Below are positions 10,231-18,619 of a stretch of DNA of 64,000 nucleotides, one piece after another. The notes below the pieces were generated by a model. That model searched no databases, was not told where the DNA came from, and saw only the letters and a list, made by a program, of their open reading frames with translations. The stretch's first letter is position 1. Each line of letters opens with the position of its first letter. Origin of the DNA: Bacillaceae bacterium (GTDB lineage Bacteria > Bacillota > Bacilli > Bacillales > Alkalibacillaceae); NCBI GenBank assembly GCA_017656265.1, contig JACDOD010000001.1, positions 434,001 to 498,000 on the forward strand, written 5' to 3'. The translations under genes and the position numbers were made by a program.

Positions 10231-12273
10231 TTAATCATAAATTTGTTCATTCACTTCTTCTTCCGTCATTTTTAGGAGTTCGTGATACTCATCGTTATTA
10301 AACAGCGTGTTTGTGCGGATCATATCCTGGGCATCCTGCCTGGCCACTTCCAGCGCTTTATAGTCCTGGACGATGTCAGCGACTTTAAATTCAGGAAGCC
10401 CGCTTTGTTTTTTGCCAAAAAAATCTCCCGGACCCCTCAGCTTCAGGTCGTGTTCGGATAATTCAAACCCATTATTGGTTTCAGTCATGATCCGCATTCG
10501 TTCTTTTCCCGTATCCCCCTTTGGATCTGCGAGCAGGATACAATAACTTTGAGCATCCCCCCGGCCGACACGCCCTCTGAGCTGGTGCAGCTGGGCAAGC
10601 CCGAACCTTTCTGCATCATAAATGAGCATGACCGTCGCATTTGGGACATTTACCCCTACTTCTACAACGGTTGTGGACACAAGGATCTGTACCTCATTGG
10701 CTGCAAATTGCTTCATCACCTTCTCCTTTTCGTCTGCATTCAATCTTCCATGCATCAGACCCACTTTTACATCTGGTGAAAAATATTCCTGCAGCTGATG
10801 AAAAAGATCAACAGCATTTTGGATATCCAGTTTATCGGACTCTTCAATTAAGGGGCTGATCACGTATGCCTGATGCCCTTTCTTAATTTCATCTAATATA
10901 AATTGCAGTACCCGATCAAGCATATGATCTTTTACCCAATAGGTTTTGACAGGTTTTCTTCCTTTCGGCATTTCATCAATGACCGAAACATCCATATCAC
11001 CAAAGGCCGTTATCGCCAGCGTTCGGGGGATTGGAGTTGCAGTCATAAAAAGCACATCCGGGTCAAGTCCCTTTTCCCTCAAAGCTCTTCGCTGTTCAAC
11101 ACCAAAACGGTGCTGCTCATCAACAATAACAAAACCTAAATCCGAAAATTGGACAGGATCCTGAATTAGAGCATGGGTACCTATAACAATATCAGCTTCA
11201 TGATTTTTAATTTTCTCTATTATATCCTGACGGGCTTTCCCCTTAGCCGAACCAGTTAACATAACAATGTTACAGTATCCTTTGAATAAGTCCTGAAGGG
11301 ATTCGTAATGCTGTTCAGCCAGAATTTCAGTCGGAACCATTAAAGCTCCCTGCTTACCGGCAGTTACGGCAGCATATAAGGATATGGCTGCGACCACTGT
11401 TTTACCGGAACCTACATCCCCCTGGAGAAGCCGGTTCATTCGATAAGGAGAACGCAAATCATGGAGAATTTCGTCAACTGACCGTTTCTGGGCACCGGTC
11501 AATGGAAATGGGAGTCCTTGGATAAATACATCAATTTTTTCTTCATCGACAACTTTTCCATTTCCTTTCCCTGCTTCCCGCTTCATTTTTCGCAAAAGCT
11601 GCATCTTCAGCTGAAACAGAAGGAGCTCCTCATAGATAAAACGGCGCCGGGCATGCTTTAAATGAATCCGATTACCGGGAAAATGAATAGATTTTAGTGC
11701 CTCTTTCCGTTCGGGAAGTTTATATTTTGACAAAAAGTGATCAGGCAGAATTTCATTTACCTTTTTTCCATATGTACGGAGGGCATTGGTTACAATTTTT
11801 CTCATCGTACGGTTTGTCAATTTCCCCTTTAGTGGATAAACTGGCTGAATGGAACTTTTTTTTCCTGCCCTTCCCTTTTGATAATGGGTGACCGTTATTT
11901 GAAGACGATGGGCGTCCCATTTACCTGTTACAGTCAGTGTATCATCAATGTTTAACTGATTTTTTAGAAAGTGGCGGTTAAAAAACACCGCTTTAACAGC
12001 AACTTCTTCAACCTTTAACATCACAACAAGCCTGGATTTTTTCCTTCCATAAAAACTCAGGGAAGGTTCAGAGGCAACCTTCCCTTCAATGGTAGCGGTT
12101 TCATTATGCTGCAAATCTTTTAAAGGTTTTAGCTCCCGGAAGTCGTAACGAAATGGAAAATGAAATAATAAGTCCTCAACCGAATAAATTCCCATATCAT
12201 TTAATTCTTGCTCCAGCTTGCTTCCAATCCCATTCAGTTCTGAGACAGGTAATGTTTTTATCAAAACACTCAC
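10231..12273 (-). CDS. recG: ATP-dependent DNA helicase RecG
   Basis: RecG reverses stalled forks and processes branched recombination intermediates. It is 680 residues long. The N-terminal wedge/OB domain is followed by the helicase core with Walker A GDVGSGKTVVAA, DEQH box (VIVDEQHRFGVEQR), FMTATPIPRT and motif VI QLRGRVGRGDAQS, then the C-terminal GPGDFFGKKQSG motif. The GTG start overlaps the sdaAA stop by 4 bases, so the two are translationally coupled. Confidence 0.96.
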   Translation of the reverse strand: MSVLIKTLPVSELNGIGSKLEQELNDMGIYSVEDLLFHFPFRYDFRELKPLKDLQHNETATIEGKVASEPSLSFYGRKKSRLVVMLKVEEVAVKAVFFNRHFLKNQLNIDDTLTVTGKWDAHRLQITVTHYQKGRAGKKSSIQPVYPLKGKLTNRTMRKIVTNALRTYGKKVNEILPDHFLSKYKLPERKEALKSIHFPGNRIHLKHARRRFIYEELLLFQLKMQLLRKMKREAGKGNGKVVDEEKIDVFIQGLPFPLTGAQKRSVDEILHDLRSPYRMNRLLQGDVGSGKTVVAAISLYAAVTAGKQGALMVPTEILAEQHYESLQDLFKGYCNIVMLTGSAKGKARQDIIEKIKNHEADIVIGTHALIQDPVQFSDLGFVIVDEQHRFGVEQRRALREKGLDPDVLFMTATPIPRTLAITAFGDMDVSVIDEMPKGRKPVKTYWVKDHMLDRVLQFILDEIKKGHQAYVISPLIEESDKLDIQNAVDLFHQLQEYFSPDVKVGLMHGRLNADEKEKVMKQFAANEVQILVSTTVVEVGVNVPNATVMLIYDAERFGLAQLHQLRGRVGRGDAQSYCILLADPKGDTGKERMRIMTETNNGFELSEHDLKLRGPGDFFGKKQSGLPEFKVADIVQDYKALEVARQDAQDMIRTNTLFNNDEYHELLKMTEEEVNEQIYD

Positions 12274-13154
12274 TCTTTCTTCAAATCAATGCCGTAAATT
12301 TTCGCTTCCAGTTCCCGTCCAGTAGGAGTAGCTGCTAAACCACCCTGCGCGGTTTCTTTTAATGCAGTCGGCATGGACTGTCCGATTCGATACATGGCAT
12401 CAATTACTTCGTCACACGGAATGCGGCTTTTGACTCCTGCCAGGGCCAGGTCAGCGGCAACCATAGCATTAGCAGCCCCCATGGCATTTCGTTTTACACA
12501 TGGGACCTCAACCAGTCCAGCAACAGGATCACACACTAACCCAAGCATGTTTTTTAGGGTAATTGCCATCGCTTCAGCTGACTGAGATGGAGTACCTCCT
12601 GCCATCTCAACGATAGCAGCTGCGGCCATACCTGCAGCAGATCCTACTTCAGCCTGACAACCTCCTGCCGCACCGGAAATGGATGCATTATTGGCTACTA
12701 CTTGCCCGAAGGCTCCAGCTGTGAATAAATAACGGACCATTTGCTCACGTGTAGGATTTAACCGATTTTTTACAGCAAACAGGGTGCCTGGAACAACACC
12801 TGCACTTCCTGCAGTTGGTGTAGCACAGATCGTACCCATTGCCGCGTTTACCTCATTGGTTGCAACAGCTTTGCTGACAGCGTCTAATAGTAAATTTCCG
12901 GATAAGGGTCGATTCTCCTTCATATATTTCTGAATCAGCACTGCATCACCACCGGTTAACCCAGATCTGGAGCGAACCCCCTTCAGTCCATCTTCTACGG
13001 ATTTTTCCATCACATCCAGGTTACGTTCCATCCGCTCCATCACTTCTTCACGGGTTTTTTCAGCAACCTCCATTTCCTGGCGGATCATCACTTCTGATAT
13101 CGATATATTTTGGCTTTCAGCTAATTCTATTAATTCACTGACATTACGAAACAA
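12270..13154 (-). CDS. sdaAA: L-serine dehydratase, alpha subunit
   Basis: The alpha chain of the iron-sulfur L-serine ammonia-lyase, which converts serine to pyruvate and ammonia. It has 294 residues. Conserved cysteines of the 4Fe-4S site occur in CATPTAGSAGVVPG, GGCQAEVGSAAGMAAAA, CDPVAG and CVKRNAMGAANA. It pairs with sdaAB 26 bases upstream and is coupled to recG. Confidence 0.95.
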   Translation of the reverse strand: MFRNVSELIELAESQNISISEVMIRQEMEVAEKTREEVMERMERNLDVMEKSVEDGLKGVRSRSGLTGGDAVLIQKYMKENRPLSGNLLLDAVSKAVATNEVNAAMGTICATPTAGSAGVVPGTLFAVKNRLNPTREQMVRYLFTAGAFGQVVANNASISGAAGGCQAEVGSAAGMAAAAIVEMAGGTPSQSAEAMAITLKNMLGLVCDPVAGLVEVPCVKRNAMGAANAMVAADLALAGVKSRIPCDEVIDAMYRIGQSMPTALKETAQGGLAATPTGRELEAKIYGIDLKKE

Positions 13155-13180
13155 TCTAATCAGCCCCTTTCGTTGTCAAA

Positions 13181-13843
13181 TTAAACGGAAATCTTCACAA
13201 CCTGTAATATATTTTCCGTTCGTTCCAGCTGACTTAAGATGTCATCAGGGATATTTTGGTCGGTTTCAATCACCATTAATGCTTCTTTCCCCTGCTCTTT
13301 TCGCGATACTTCCATATGCCCGATGTTGATTTCGTTATTGGCTAATATATTGGAAACTGAAGCAATCGCTCCATGTCTATCATTATGCATGACTAAAATA
13401 GCCGGATGATGTCCGGTCAATTTTAAATCAAAACCATTCAATTCCGTGATTTCGGCTTTTCCACCACCGATGGATATACCTACCAGTTCAATTTCTCCAT
13501 CTTCATCACCCATTCGGATTCTAGCCGTATTTGGATGATCAGTAATGGCGTCTTCCTCAATGAATCGGACTCTGATTTTCTTCTGTTTTGCAATTTCAAG
13601 GGATTCACTGATCCGTTCATCAAAAGTATCAAAATCAAGTATTCCACCTACGATGGCCACATCAGTACCATGACCTTTATAGGTTTTGGCAAAAGAACCA
13701 TACAAATGAATATCAGCCCATTTTGGCTCACGTCCAAATAACTTTCTCGTCATACGGCCAATTCGTGCAGCTCCTGCAGTATGTGAACTGGACGGGCCGA
13801 TCATAATTGGACCAATAATATCAAATACGGATCTATATTTCAT
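13181..13843 (-). CDS. sdaAB: L-serine dehydratase, beta subunit
   Basis: The beta chain of the Fe-S L-serine dehydratase. The 220-residue protein begins MKYRSVFDIIGPIMIGPSSS; the SSHTAGAARI segment is the family signature. A C-terminal ACT domain (about 148-220) begins with HPAILVMHNDRHGAIASVS and may sense serine. An in-frame ATG at 13897 would add 18 unconserved residues running through a leader hairpin, so the start at 13843 is preferred. First gene of sdaAB-sdaAA-recG. Confidence 0.94.
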   Translation of the reverse strand: MKYRSVFDIIGPIMIGPSSSHTAGAARIGRMTRKLFGREPKWADIHLYGSFAKTYKGHGTDVAIVGGILDFDTFDERISESLEIAKQKKIRVRFIEEDAITDHPNTARIRMGDEDGEIELVGISIGGGKAEITELNGFDLKLTGHHPAILVMHNDRHGAIASVSNILANNEINIGHMEVSRKEQGKEALMVIETDQNIPDDILSQLERTENILQVVKISV

Positions 13844-13868
13844 TCTCTCACCATCCTTTTCAGCTCTA

Positions 13869-13902
13869 TTGTATCGGCAATAAATCATCAATGCCAATAC
13901 AA
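13869..13902 (-). promoter_or_regulatory. Inverted repeat in the sdaAB leader
   Basis: TTGTATTGGCA (13892-13902, minus strand) and TGCCGATACAA (13869-13879) can form an 11-bp stem with a 12-base loop. It sits between the sdaAB promoter and the start codon. No T-run follows, so it is not a simple terminator. It may be an operator or an RNA element. Confidence 0.6.
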
Positions 13903-13910
13903 CCTACTTC

Positions 13911-13938
13911 ATTATATCAGATATTAGTGACATGAAAA
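13911..13938 (-). promoter_or_regulatory. Promoter of sdaAB-sdaAA-recG
   Basis: The minus strand has a perfect extended -10, TGATATAAT (TATAAT at 13911-13916), with a weak -35 TTTTCA (13933-13938) 16 bases upstream. It lies about 70 bases before the sdaAB start. Confidence 0.65.
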
Positions 13939-13984
13939 TATCCTAATAGAGAATCATTTTCACTCAAAATAGGCTAACCCCCTC

Positions 13985-14168
13985 TAAAAAAGCACAGTGC
14001 CCTGATTGATGACAGCAACTGCCGGATGACAGCCGAGAAGGCTTGTCTGCAGCTCCAGTATAAGAAGAGTCTCAAGGAGTCAGAATCACACAAACAGAGT
14101 TGGACAATCCCCCCTACCTTTGAAGGATTGCAGCAGACTCAAATTTTACACTTTTCTGTCCAGCAAAA
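13985..14168. other. Unassigned region with paired segments, possible RNA or gene remnant
   Basis: This gene-free stretch lies between sdaAB and the SLH deacetylase. On the minus strand GAGTC..GACTC encloses CAATCC..GGATTG, and GCTGTCATC is directly repeated about 20 bases apart. A short GCAC..GTGC hairpin followed by six T closes it near 13987. On the plus strand a stop-free frame of about 60 codons runs to 14176 but has no ribosome site and no family I recognise. It may be a small RNA, a leader remnant or a decayed gene. Confidence 0.35.
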
Positions 14169-14203
14169 AAGCTGAACCACCTGATACCCCAGACGATTCA
14201 GCC
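14165..14203 (-). terminator. Terminator after the SLH deacetylase gene
   Basis: On the minus strand GGCTGAA and TTCAGC close an imperfect stem with an inner CTG..CAG pairing, followed by TTTTTT. It lies 46 bases after the deacetylase stop codon. Confidence 0.75.
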
Positions 14204-14248
14204 TTAATAAAAAATGGTCCAATGATTTGAATACAATAGATTATTTGT

Positions 14249-15574
14249 TTAGTAATACTTATAGTAATTTACATATTGTAAAAAATCTTCATAGGGTGTC
14301 CGGCTTGTGATCGAAAATCGGGGAAGAGCATATGGATTTTCCTGTTGTTCTGCATACCCTTTTTCAATGGTAAAAGCCATTTTAAATCCTATTTCCTTCA
14401 GAAGATCAATATGATCAGGTTTATACTGTCCAAATGGATACGAAAAGGACACAGGCTGATGTAAGAAGCGATAGCTTGATAAAATATCTGCCTTCACCTG
14501 ATCCTGACTTTTGATCAGCATATACCCTTTTTTCCCCTTTAAGCGATGTAAGCCATGGGTATGGCTTCCGTATTCAAATACGTCTTTTATCGACTCCATT
14601 TCTTTGTGGGATAAAAATTGAAGCTTATATGGATCGAACGCTTCTGTCTCATCCTGAATTCTGCCTGTAATCATAAACTCCAGTGCCGTAAACTTATATT
14701 TTTTTAAAATGGAATAAGCATAATGAGCGTTGCTTTTCAACCCATCATCAAAGGTAATTAAAATGCTCTTATGAGGCAGTTCCATTTCTCCCTTCAAAAA
14801 TGCATGGAGTTCATTTTGAGAAATTGTCTGGTATCCATTCTGGTATAAATATTTCATCTGCTTTTCAAAATCTTCAAGGGATACAACACTGCCCGTTTTT
14901 AAAAAAGAGTCATTTTCACCTTCTTGCAGTATGTGATGATATAAGAGTATAGGGATTTTCCTGGCTTTCTTTGTATGGTTCCATAAACGGGACAACATAG
15001 CTGCAAATTGTGCCCGGGTAATCGGGTCATCCGGATGAAACGATTCATCAGGGTATCCATACACGATACCATTGCCGGCAAACCGCTGAATGGTGTCATA
15101 TGACTGATGGCTTTCAGGAACATCTCGAAAGAAAATGTTTGTTTCAGTGTCAGGCAATAAAAAAATTTGATCCAGGATCTCGACTGCCTGTGAGCGGGTA
15201 ACTAACTCATAAGGTTTAAACGTTTTTTCAGCATGATTGGAAAACAGCTTTAACGAGTTGACAGCATATATTTCATCATACGCCCAAAAATCTGGTGGAA
15301 CATCAGAATATACGTGATTTTTCGGGATAACAGAAAAATCTAATTCTAAAAGTCGAGCGATGAATACAGAAACTTCTGCTCTAGTAATCTGCTGATCTGG
15401 ATAAAAGCTGTCCTCTTCAGATATCTTGATTAGCCCATGATCTGCTAATTTTTGAATATCATGATAGGCCCAATATGTAACAGGAACATCTTTAAATCCT
15501 GATTCTGCATAAGCGGATGCTGGAACCACAAAATAAGTCATTAATAAAGCAGCTAAAATAATTGCCTTCCTCAT
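14249..15574 (-). CDS. Cell-surface polysaccharide deacetylase with three SLH domains
   Basis: A predicted exported protein of 441 residues. A signal peptide (MRKAIILAALLMTYFVVPASAYA) is followed by three SLH repeats at about 25-78, 88-142 and 148-200, each with an FxDVP..W/Y start and a PDxxITRAE/Q-type motif. These anchor proteins to pyruvylated wall polymer. Residues about 207-441 form a NodB-like deacetylase: TFDDG (274-278), GSHTHGLH (336-343) and SYPFGQY. The substrate is probably a wall or capsule polysaccharide (inference). The start at 15574 follows GGGGGAG; a longer frame to 15652 lacks a site. It interrupts the conserved fakA-sdaAB junction. Confidence 0.88.
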   Translation of the reverse strand: MRKAIILAALLMTYFVVPASAYAESGFKDVPVTYWAYHDIQKLADHGLIKISEEDSFYPDQQITRAEVSVFIARLLELDFSVIPKNHVYSDVPPDFWAYDEIYAVNSLKLFSNHAEKTFKPYELVTRSQAVEILDQIFLLPDTETNIFFRDVPESHQSYDTIQRFAGNGIVYGYPDESFHPDDPITRAQFAAMLSRLWNHTKKARKIPILLYHHILQEGENDSFLKTGSVVSLEDFEKQMKYLYQNGYQTISQNELHAFLKGEMELPHKSILITFDDGLKSNAHYAYSILKKYKFTALEFMITGRIQDETEAFDPYKLQFLSHKEMESIKDVFEYGSHTHGLHRLKGKKGYMLIKSQDQVKADILSSYRFLHQPVSFSYPFGQYKPDHIDLLKEIGFKMAFTIEKGYAEQQENPYALPRFSITSRTPYEDFLQYVNYYKYY

Positions 15575-15613
15575 TTCTCTCCCCCATAATCTATCTTCTA
15601 AATCTATTAATAA

Positions 15614-15720
15614 AAGGCCGGGACAAAACGATAAAAGGGCATGAAATATCAAATATCCGAACTTTATTCAGTCGTCACATGAATAAGTTCGGATATTTTT
15701 TCACTACTTTATGTCCCGGA
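15614..15720. repeat. Complete intergenic repeat with TATCCGAAC hairpin core
   Basis: Outer arms AGGCCGGGACAAAA (15614-15627) and ATGTCCCGGA (15711-15720) enclose a strong hairpin at about 15651-15698: ATATCCGAACTTTATTCA pairs with TGAATAAGTTCGGATAT. It lies between the fakA stop and the SLH deacetylase start and probably terminates the fakA transcript. It is the best complete copy of the family. Confidence 0.85.
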
Positions 15721-15740
15721 CACGTTCCGGCATCATTCCT

Positions 15741-17414
15741 TTATTCAACAGAAAAAATGAAGGAATAAATCGGCTGATTCCCTTGATGAATTTCAATCTC
15801 TAAGTCATCGAACTCATCCTCAAGATATTGCTCTAACTCTTGTATCTGTTCTTCTGTTGCTTCCTCACCCTTTAAAATGGTGACGATTTCGTCCGTTTCA
15901 GCATCAATCATTTCTTTCAGCAGTTGTTTGGCTGTCTCTAATATATCCTGATTTGTTGCTTTAATTTTACCATCTGCAATTCCCATAAAATTTCCTTTTT
16001 TAATAGTTAACCCTTCGAACTGGGTATCACGGACAGCATAAGTCACCTGACCAGTCTTCACTTCTCCGGCCGCTTCTTCCATGGAGGCCTGATTATCCTC
16101 CAGGCTTTGTTCAGGATGAAAAGCCAAAAGTGCACTCATCCCCTGTGGGATGGTTTTCGTCGGAACTACTGCCACTTCCTCTTCAGCTAGTTCTGCCGCC
16201 TGTTCAGCAGCCATAATGATATTCTTATTGTTTGGCAAAATAATCACTTTATTTGCATTGGCTTTCTGAATAGCTTCTGAAAGATCCTGGGTACTCGGAT
16301 TCATGGTTTGTCCACCTTCAATGACAACAGTTGCTCCCAGACTCTCAAACAATGTTTTCAGACCGGCACCCATGGCAACGGTTACAATTCCAAACTCAGC
16401 TTTTTCTTTTGGCTGCGCCTGTGCCTCTTTCTTGTTGTCGCCAACAATATCCGTGTGCTGTTTTCGCATATTCTCAATTTTCATGTTAATTAGACTTCCA
16501 TAGCGCTGAGCATAGGTTAGTACTTCACCAGGATACTCGGCATGAATGTGGACTTTAACCAGTTCATCATCTGCAACTACCAGAAGGGAATCCCCATACT
16601 CGCTTAAATCTTCACGAAACTTTTGTTCACTGAAAGGGTTGGCCGATATTTTTTCTTCCTCAAACTGAACCATAAATTCTGTACAGTATCCAAACTCAAT
16701 GTCATCCGTGTCCATAAAATCCTGATGCATTTTATGGTGTTCAGCATTAATCATATCATCAAGGGATACCTGTGCACCCGTATCTTCAGGAAGTTCTTCC
16801 CCTTTTAATGCAGACAGGAAACCTTCATAGATAATCACAAGTCCCTGACCGCCGCTGTCTACTACCCCAACTTCCTTCAGAACAGGAAGGAGATCTGGAG
16901 TCCTCTCCAGAGATGCTCTTGCTTCCTTTAACACTTTTTCCATAAATTCAATAAAATCAGAAGATTCTTTAGCCGCTTCAGCAGCTGCATTTGCAGCATC
17001 CTTTGCAACCGTTAAAATCGTGCCCTCTACAGGCTTCATTACGGCTTTATAAGCTGTATCCACACCAGCATTAAGGGCCTCAGCAAAATCTTCCAGAGAT
17101 ACGGTTTCCTTATCTTTTACACCTTTGCCGAATCCCCGAAACAACTGGGAAAGAATGACCCCTGAATTTCCCCGTGCTCCCATCAGGAGTCCCTTTGACA
17201 GAGCTTCTGACACTCGTCCGATATGGGTGTGTTCAGCTTTTTTAACTTCGTTTGCGCCCGAAGTTAACGTTAAATTCATATTCGTTCCCGTATCTCCGTC
17301 CGGTACGGGAAAAACGTTTAGAGCATCAATCATCTTCGCATTATTTTTTAAGTGATGTGCTCCAGAGAGAATCATTTGTGCGAATGTTTTACCCTCTAAA
17401 GTCTTATTCGTCAC
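15741..17414 (-). CDS. fakA: Fatty acid kinase catalytic subunit FakA (DhaK-like, YloV)
   Basis: FakA phosphorylates FakB-bound fatty acids, feeding exogenous acyl chains to PlsY. The 557-residue protein has an N-terminal DAK2/DhaL domain with the nucleotide-site motif NVFPVPDGDTGTNMNLT and GARGNSGVILSQLFRGF. The middle domain has DIEFGYCTEFMV, and the C-terminal domain has VVIEGGQTMNPST. The GTG at 17414, 8 bases after AAGGAGG, is preferred to the ATG 7 codons upstream, which overlaps that site. It lies 36 bases after yloU. Confidence 0.93.
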   Translation of the reverse strand: MTNKTLEGKTFAQMILSGAHHLKNNAKMIDALNVFPVPDGDTGTNMNLTLTSGANEVKKAEHTHIGRVSEALSKGLLMGARGNSGVILSQLFRGFGKGVKDKETVSLEDFAEALNAGVDTAYKAVMKPVEGTILTVAKDAANAAAEAAKESSDFIEFMEKVLKEARASLERTPDLLPVLKEVGVVDSGGQGLVIIYEGFLSALKGEELPEDTGAQVSLDDMINAEHHKMHQDFMDTDDIEFGYCTEFMVQFEEEKISANPFSEQKFREDLSEYGDSLLVVADDELVKVHIHAEYPGEVLTYAQRYGSLINMKIENMRKQHTDIVGDNKKEAQAQPKEKAEFGIVTVAMGAGLKTLFESLGATVVIEGGQTMNPSTQDLSEAIQKANANKVIILPNNKNIIMAAEQAAELAEEEVAVVPTKTIPQGMSALLAFHPEQSLEDNQASMEEAAGEVKTGQVTYAVRDTQFEGLTIKKGNFMGIADGKIKATNQDILETAKQLLKEMIDAETDEIVTILKGEEATEEQIQELEQYLEDEFDDLEIEIHQGNQPIYSFIFSVE

Positions 17415-17450
17415 ACTAACTTCCTCCTTCATCAACCGACAAAAATCACA

Positions 17451-17816
17451 TTAAGCTTCTCCAGTTACCCGAACTCCCTGAATGAAAATATTCACAGAGT
17501 CAATGGATAAACCTAGTGTTTTATTTAATGTATATTTCACTTGATTTTGTACGTTATGGGCTACTTCTGAAATTTTCGTTCCGTAACTTACAATTACATA
17601 CATATCGATATGTAGCTGATTGTTCTCCTGACGAACAATAACACCTTTTGAAAAGTTTTCACGGCGTAAAATTTCGGCAATACCATCTCTTAACTGTTTC
17701 TGGGATGCCATTCCGACAACCCCATAGCATTCTACGGCAGCTCCTCCGGCAATCGTAGCAATTACTTCATTCGAAATGGTCACATGGCCATACTCATTTT
17801 GCAAATCGATGGACAT
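17451..17816 (-). CDS. yloU: Asp23/Gls24 family envelope stress protein (YloU)
   Basis: A 121-residue Asp23-family protein (DUF322), the usual partner of fakA. Members are linked to envelope stress and to acyl metabolism; no enzymatic activity is known. It contains GHVTISNEVIATIAGGAA and YVIVSYGTKISEVAHNVQ, the family core. Two ATG codons lie six bases apart; the second (17816) has proper spacing from AAGGAGG. It is divergent from rpmB. Confidence 0.9.
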   Translation of the reverse strand: MSIDLQNEYGHVTISNEVIATIAGGAAVECYGVVGMASQKQLRDGIAEILRRENFSKGVIVRQENNQLHIDMYVIVSYGTKISEVAHNVQNQVKYTLNKTLGLSIDSVNIFIQGVRVTGEA

Positions 17817-17908
17817 ACTCATCCTCCTTAACTGGATAAACTACAGTCATTTTACTATATTAGCAAAAAATTTAAAAGAAAACCCACCGGAGTAAAGCTC
17901 TCTTAATA

Positions 17909-17962
17909 CAATGTACGATATTTTTATATCTGTCAAGCTAAAATTCTTGATATTGTACATTG
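17909..17962. promoter_or_regulatory. Inverted repeat between divergent yloU and rpmB
   Basis: CAATGTACGATAT (17909-17921) and ATATTGTACATTG (17950-17962) match with one mismatch and enclose a smaller CAAG..CTTG pair. A TTGACA hexamer on the minus strand (17931-17936) lies inside. The repeat could be an operator for one or both divergent transcripts. Confidence 0.5.
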
Positions 17963-18034
17963 CAATATTTTCTCAGTTGTGATAAGTTAATTAAGTATTT
18001 AAGCTAACATGGATGTATGTAGGAGGGATTTACA

Positions 18035-18223
18035 ATGGCTCGTAAATGTGTTGTTACTGGACGCAAAACACGCACTGGAAACAAACGTTCACACGCAATG
18101 AATGCAAATAAACGCAAGTGGAAAGCGAATGTACAAAAGGTGCGCATCATGGTTGACGGTAAGCCAAAACGTGTATATGTTTCCGCCCGTGCCTTAAAAT
18201 CTGGCAAAATTGAACGCGTATAA
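18035..18223 (+). CDS. rpmB: 50S ribosomal protein L28
   Basis: L28 is a large-subunit ribosomal protein. It has 62 residues ([20 protein letters not shown]...), the form with a single cysteine and no zinc ribbon, ending [16 protein letters not shown] strong TAGGAGGGAT site precedes it. It is the only plus-strand gene in its neighbourhood, as in B. subtilis, and is followed by an intrinsic terminator. Confidence 0.98.
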   Translation: MARKCVVTGRKTRTGNKRSHAMNANKRKWKANVQKVRIMVDGKPKRVYVSARALKSGKIERV

Positions 18224-18238
18224 TAATGAAATAATTAA

Positions 18239-18289
18239 AAAAAGGGCTTTCTCACAGATCGAATTGCCGACCTGGAGAAGCCCTTTTTT
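18239..18289 (+). terminator. rpmB terminator
   Basis: AAAGGGCTTTCTC pairs with GAGAAGCCCTTT around a 21-base loop, followed by a T-run. It lies 15 bases after the rpmB stop and faces the spoVM terminator. Confidence 0.88.
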
Positions 18290-18429
18290 ATTGAAACATG
18301 ACTCCAAGATTTATTTAGCCCCTGCTGCACGTTAACTTTCCATTATGGTTTTTCCTTTCCCATCAAGAGGATGTTGTCCATTATAAAAGTTTCTTTACAA
18401 GAACAGTACTCCATACACTCATAGAAAAT

Positions 18430-18457
18430 AATCGTGCAGAGCGATCTCCACACGATT
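18430..18457 (-). terminator. spoVM terminator
   Basis: AATCGTG and CACGATT (7 bp, 14-base loop) on the minus strand, followed by ATTTTCT. It lies just after the spoVM stop. Between it and the rpmB terminator (18290-18429) I see nothing else. Confidence 0.6.
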
Positions 18458-18463
18458 AAACAC

Positions 18464-18544
18464 TTAGTCTTTTTTAAATGTTGCGATAATAATCTTTACA
18501 ATTCCTCCAATAAATTTTGGGAGTTTAATGGTATAAAATTTCAT
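18464..18544 (-). CDS. spoVM: Stage V sporulation protein M (SpoVM)
   Basis: SpoVM is a tiny amphipathic helix that recognises the convex forespore membrane and anchors SpoIVA and the spore coat. The 26-residue protein reads MKFYTIKLPKFIGGIVKI and continues IIATFKKD. Length and the YTIKLPKF.GG core match B. subtilis SpoVM. GAGGGGGAAC precedes the ATG. It sits between rpmB and thiN, the standard place, and shows that the organism makes endospores. Confidence 0.96.
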   Translation of the reverse strand: MKFYTIKLPKFIGGIVKIIIATFKKD

Positions 18545-18619
18545 AAGTTCCCCCTCCTCTATCCGACAAGTCTCGAAACAACTTCACCGCCTTCGTTCGC
18601 GGATTGTGAAGGACATGCC

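Noticed and set aside
13985-14176. Plus-strand 60-codon frame as a real gene
   Set aside because: No start with a ribosome site and no recognisable family; kept only as part of an unassigned region.
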